Origin: Vigna angularis
Taxonomy: Eukaryota > Streptophyta > Magnoliopsida > Fabales > Fabaceae
Length of the DNA: 64,000 nucleotides
Direction of reading: 5' to 3'
NCBI RefSeq assembly: GCF_016808095.1
Contig: NC_068979.1
Coordinates: 21,721,444-21,785,443 of the forward strand
Notes under the pieces: generated by a model
The model's database searches: none
What the model was told of the DNA's origin: nothing
What the model saw: only the letters and a program-made list of their open reading frames with translations
Made by a program: the position numbers and the translations under genes
In this document: in pieces, positions 59,194 to 64,000 of the stretch
How the letters are laid out: each line of letters opens with the position of its first letter
Position numbering within the stretch: the stretch's first letter is position 1

Positions 59194-62004
59194 CTAGAGT
59201 TTCAAAGCAAAGACGACTGCTGTTAATTCCAAGTCGTGAGTTGGATAATTCTTCTCGTGAACCTTCAGTTGCCGAGAAGCATACGCAACCACCCTCTTTT
59301 CTTGCATGAGTACACAACCCAAACCCTGATGAGACGCGTCACAATACACCACGAATGGTTTAGCCGCGTCAGGAATGACCAATACCGGGGTGCTTGTTAA
59401 CTTATTCTTCAATTCTTGGAAACTTCCTTCACACCGATCGGTCCAAGCGAACGGTTGATCTTTTCTGGTCAGCTGAGTCAACGGAGCTACTATCTTGGAA
59501 AACCCTTCAATGAACCGTCTATAGTAGCTCGCGAGTCCCACAAAGCTACGAACTTTAGTTACCGAACGTGGACTCTCCCACTCCAATACTGCTCTTACTT
59601 TTGCCGGATCCACTGATATTCCTCCAGCTGAAACTATGTGTCCCAAGAACTGCACTTCCTTCATCAAAAATTCACATTTAGAGAACTTGGCGTACAACTC
59701 CTTTTCTCTTAGTACGCCCAGAACAGTCCTCAAATGATCCTCATGTTCTTCATAGCTCTTGGAGTAGACCAAAATATCATCAATGAATACCACCACAAAC
59801 TTGTCTAGATACGGCCTGAAGATACGATTCATGTAGTCCATAAATATTGCTGGGGCGTTTGTCACACCGAATGGCATTACTACATACTCGTAGTGTCCAT
59901 AACGAGATTGGAAGGCTGTCTTCTGGATGTCTTCTTCCTTCACCCGAATCTGATGGTATCCCGACCGTAAATCAATCTTCGAAAATATGGTCGCGCCACG
60001 TAATTGATCCAGTAGGTCGTCAATCCGAGGCAAAAGATACTTGTTCTTGATAGTCAGCTTGTTTAACTGCCTGTAATCAATGCAGAGACGAGAACTGCCA
60101 TCCTTCTTCTTCACTAAGAGTACAGGTGCTCCCCAAGGTGATGCGCTTGGTCTGATAAACTGCTTATCCATTAACTCTTCTATCTGTTCCTTGAGTTCCA
60201 CTAATTCTGCTGGCGACATCCGATAAGGTGCAATAGAGATGGGTCCAGCATTCGACACTAGGTCGATAGTAAATTCCACCTCGCGCGGAAGAGGTAATCC
60301 AGGCACTTCATCAGGAAATACATCAGGGAATTCATCCACGACTGATCGTTCTCCACTCGACTTACTGGACGATTGCTCATGATTCAAACCTTCAAGTCGT
60401 TCGTCCGAATGCGTCATGATCAGAAAACAACTAGCACCATCCACAATGTCTTCCTTTAGCTGACCGAGCGTTACTGATAGCTCTACTTCGTACTCGTCCG
60501 GAAACACCAATTCCTTAGCACCACAGTCAATGAGAATGCGATTGGCAGCCAACCAATCCATTCCTAGGATCACTTCCAAATCCTTTAGGGGTAGGCAGAT
60601 GAGGTTTACCTTATAATTACGTCCTTCAACCTCTATAGGACATTTAACACATACAGTAGACGTCCTAACCTCACCCGCTGCTGGGGTTGATACTACCAAG
60701 TCGAACTGCATCTCGCGTTCGGCTAATCCCAATTTCTCAACACACGCCTTCGAAATGAAGAAGTGTGTTGCCCCCGAATCATACAACACACAAACAGGCA
60801 TTCCATGTAATAAGCAAGTACCAGTGACGAGCGTACCTGAACTGGCAGCTTTCGCGCCCGTTATCGCATAAACACGACCAACTGCTTGTGTTCTTCCACC
60901 CCGATTCTGTTGCATCCTTCCGGCATTTGGTGGCCTCATTACTGCTCGTCCGCCCATATTACACTCGTGCTCCATGTGACCGTTTCTTCTACAGCGAGTG
61001 CAGTATTTTGCTCCCTCCAACAGAGGACACGACGATCGGTAGTGTGGTCCTCCACACTTAAAACATCTGACTGATCCATGCTGTCCAGACTGTCCGGCAA
61101 CAACCATAGCCTGAGAATTTGATGGTTGTGCTGGACGAGCATACGGCAACCTGTTCCGATTCAGATTCGGCCTGGACATGATCGACCCTCTAGTTGCCTG
61201 TTGTTGCTTTTTCTGTCGTTCTGCTTCAGCCACATTTTTCTCTAACACTTTTGCTCTCTCAATCATGGCAGGAAAAGACTTAATGCACAGGCTGGATATC
61301 AGTACCTTCAGATCACTTCTCAGCCCATTTTCAAACTTCCTACACTGCCACACTTCACTGGTCGCCAGGGTATGAAAACGAACCAGATGTTTGAACCTGT
61401 TGGTGTACTCAGAAACAGACATATTACCTTGCACCAACTGGAGAAATTCCACTTCTTTGCCGAAACGAACACTATCCGGGAAATACTCCTCATAAAACTT
61501 TTCCTTGAAGACTTTCCAGGAAATAGGGCTGTGAGATTCTGTTAGCAACATCTTCGCAGTCGACCACCAATGACTGGCCTCCCCAGTCAATAAATACTCA
61601 GTGAATGCCAGTCTTCTATCGTTCGGACATTCCTTGGCATCATAGATCTGTTCCATGTCCCTTATCCACTGATCAGCTCCGTCAGGAGGGCACTTCCCAT
61701 CAAACTTTGTAGGGCGATGCTGCAAAAAGCTCTCCAAAGTCCACTCAGCTTGATGAGTAGCATTTGAAGCAGATGCTCCCGGCGTACCCCTAGTAGCTGC
61801 AAGAATTTCCATTAGTTGCCTCTGAGTCATTTCAGAATTGGCGCGAGCAGCTTCGAGATTTTGTGAATTAGTCGCGTTCTGCTGCATCAGAACAGCATTC
61901 TGTTCTTGTAGCTTCTCGATCACAGATTCCAACAGCCTCGTGTTATTGGGCACATCATGTTCATTGGTCTGTGGTGGAGGAGGAGGAGGAAGTCTAGGTG
62001 CCAT
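59194..62004 (-). pseudogene. Chromovirus E1: gag, protease, reverse transcriptase and RNase H
   Basis: A 936-residue frame. Gag occupies roughly residues 1-310 (coiled-coil [20 protein letters not shown]; core [17 protein letters not shown]). Zinc knuckles follow at about 314-327 ([13 protein letters not shown]) and 334-348 ([14 protein letters not shown]). Protease has [13 protein letters not shown] (DSG at about 407). RT includes [13 protein letters not shown] and the catalytic FIDD near residue 738, and RNase H starts [13 protein letters not shown] (about 880). The frame ends at TAG (59194-59196) where this lineage has Trp before RHYLYG. The zinc knuckles, iMet primer site and C-terminal chromodomain indicate the Tekay/Del lineage. 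This is the only full gag-RT frame in the window. Confidence 0.9.
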
Positions 62005-62139
62005 TGGTTCTCTGGAAAGTAGAGGAAATGATCGTTAGATAAGTTCAAAGAGTCTATATTACTCAATAGACGAATGTCGAGCACACAGCAAAACATGCAT
62101 GGTGCACTCACAACCTACAATGTCCTTAAAAGAACAAAA
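62005..62139 (-). other. Leader between primer site and gag of E1
   Basis: Short untranslated stretch; no feature beyond the gag start at 62004. Confidence 0.6.
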
Positions 62140-62153
62140 CTGCTCTGATACCA
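62140..62153 (-). other. Primer-binding site of E1, initiator tRNA-Met type
   Basis: Minus strand TGGTATCAGAGCAG, four bases (ttag) from the LTR end at 62158. Confidence 0.9.
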
Positions 62154-62157
62154 CTAA

Positions 62158-64000
62158 TGTGACATCCCAAAAATACAGTCATAACTATAAATTTAGAAAA
62201 ATCACATTTAATAATAATCTCAAACAGTTTTACACTAAAAGTTTAAAATTTTGAAACAAACGAACGCTCAAGGATGAACGTCCTTGAGTGCAACTTCAAC
62301 AATAATGACGAGCGCTTAAAACCGCACGTCTCCACAAGAGTTACAAGTGAATAAACCGAACGTATAAGAAAGCTGACCGAACGGTTTACAGAAACAATTA
62401 CCGAACGGTCGAATTTAAACTTAAACGAAAGCAAGAGGTGGTCGAACGACCACTCAGTTCAACAAAATACACTACTGGCCGAGCGGTCTCACTGCTCGGT
62501 CTTCACTTCCACATCTACCAGATTCTCTTCTTCTAGCAACTCTTCCAAACGCTCATCTCCCTCTGCTCACATCCACACGGATGATCATTGCAATGACAAG
62601 ACGGACGTACAAGAACAAAGGACAACACAAGGAAAACGAAAGGGTAAGCTTACGTAATTTAACTCATGCATCAACATATAAATTCCAGTAAACAGTTCAT
62701 TTCACACATACATATCAACGTACGCATTCATCATACATCACATAATTTAACGCACGTACAAAATAAAACTCAACACGACTGACTGTCCGGACTGTATGAA
62801 ATCTGCATAGTTACAGGCGTTCACGCACCCGGGTGGTGTGGTAACTGGCATCCTCATCAGCTGCCACCCGAGGTTAGTCCGTTCTTACGTCGCCCATGTT
62901 AACTTATGGACTAAGGACCTCCTGCCGTTCCCACGCATGACGTGCATCCTCTACTTGAGAACGAGCACTCACGGAACATCAGGATCGAACAGCCAACATT
63001 AACTTCCCACAGTCATACTTGACAATTTCCAATAATTTCCAAGAGTCGTTCCTACCGGGAACGCTCGTTCAATATTAATAACTTTCATTTCATCTCAGAT
63101 ACTGTTCACCATTCACTATTCATCAATCCATAATCATTTTCATCTTAATGGGGAAAACATAAAAAATCGAACGTTCATTCTCAAAGAAACGAGAATGAAC
63201 GCTGTGAGCGAGACTAAAAGAACGCTCGTTCGTATTAAAGTACGAACGACAGATAAACATTCACGTTCAAGAAATGGCCAAGTATGGTACTGTTCATTGG
63301 ACGAACGCTATTTGGTGGGAAAAGAGAACGAGCGCTCAAAATAATACCGAGCACTATTAGGACGAACGCTCAGTTGGAGACCGAGCACTATTAGGACGAA
63401 CGCTCAGTTGGAGACCGAGCACTATTAGGACGAACGCTCAGTTGGAGACCGAGAACTATTAGGACGAACGCTCAGTTGGAGACCGAGCACTATTAGGACG
63501 ATCGCTCAGTATGAAACCGAACGCCACTTTGAGCGTACGTTCAGTGTAAGACCGAACGCCTTCCAATACGATTGTCCGGTGTAAGACCGAACGTTATTCT
63601 GGGCGAACGTCAGGTGTAAGACCGAACGTTCAATAACTCAGATTGAAAATCTTGAAAGTAAACTAAGAGAAGTTTGGAGAAGTAATAGGAACGGGAATAT
63701 GCACTGCTAGATATATAAATACAAGTACAAAAAGAAAGAAGTTTATCAAACGTACAAGATTCAACAGTGCTAAACCGAACGCTCAAACAGTGAGGACGTT
63801 CGTCCTCAACCACAGATTTAGTCAAATGACAGAATCAACATTCCAACCATATTTCTAAGGAAAACTGAACGGTCAATGACCGTCCAGAACGAACGTACAA
63901 CGTCTCATGGAAGGTTCATTTCTCATAAAATCATATCATCTCATTCGTTCATATCAACCCAAACTCTCAAATTTCATATATTTCATTTTATCCAACATCT
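62158..64000 (-). mobile_element. 5' LTR of chromovirus E1, cut by the window end
   Basis: Begins TGTGACATCCCAAAAATACA and follows the 54589 LTR closely. It differs by a gain of about 22 bp near 62385 and by holding only 5 units of the 34-bp repeat (63345-63515) against 12. The outer end is beyond 64000. Confidence 0.9.

Overview
The window is plant nuclear DNA: AT-rich, about 64 kb, made almost entirely of nested LTR retrotransposons. I found no complete ordinary host gene. The low gene content, the TAATCGATTA motifs, the large Tat/Ogre-type LTRs with satellite-bearing 3' regions, the Athila-type tRNA-Asp primer sites and the Tekay-type chromoviruses suggest a legume, probably a phaseoloid one such as Vigna or Phaseolus. 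The species is an inference, not something read from a diagnostic gene.

Layout, left to right. Positions 1-8420 hold a minus-strand Athila-like array (family A): a gag-protease frame, a tRNA-Asp primer site, LTR A1 (3276-6020), a 0.75-kb internal remnant, a second primer site and a rearranged LTR A2. Positions 8626-14228 are the 3' end of a plus-strand Tat/Ogre-like element (family B): two related satellites, a triplicated polypurine/LTR-end segment, and LTR B1. Positions 14229-21879 are a non-autonomous minus-strand family-A element with gag, primer site and LTR A3. It carries on the opposite strand a complete-looking WUSCHEL-type homeobox gene with TATA box, 5'UTR intron, coding intron and AATAAA. 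Positions 22871-30034 are a minus-strand family-B element: degraded Tat gag, primer site and the 5-kb LTR B2. Positions 30035-33943 are LTR fragments (copia-like, Athila-like C, chromovirus D in both orientations).

Positions 33777-39753 are chromovirus E2 (minus), split by a 2.55-kb solo family-A LTR with TCTGC target duplications. Positions 39754-48782 are a D-type LTR containing chromovirus E3 (plus, internally deleted). Positions 48783-54178 contain D LTR D2 between two direct repeats of 740 bp. Positions 54589-64000 are chromovirus E1 (minus), the best preserved: gag, protease, RT, RNase H, integrase and chromodomain between two LTRs. It is disabled by one nonsense codon and one integrase deletion, and its right LTR leaves the window.

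Most coding parts are dead, mainly through CAG-to-TAG and TGG-to-TGA/TAG changes that fit deamination of methylated cytosine. Two signals stand out. One is the antisense WOX-like gene inside the family-A element. The other is a short CpG-rich motif (cores CGTTCGTCC and CGTTCGG) repeated in LTRs of unrelated families B, C, D and E and in a foldback DNA element, but not in family A.
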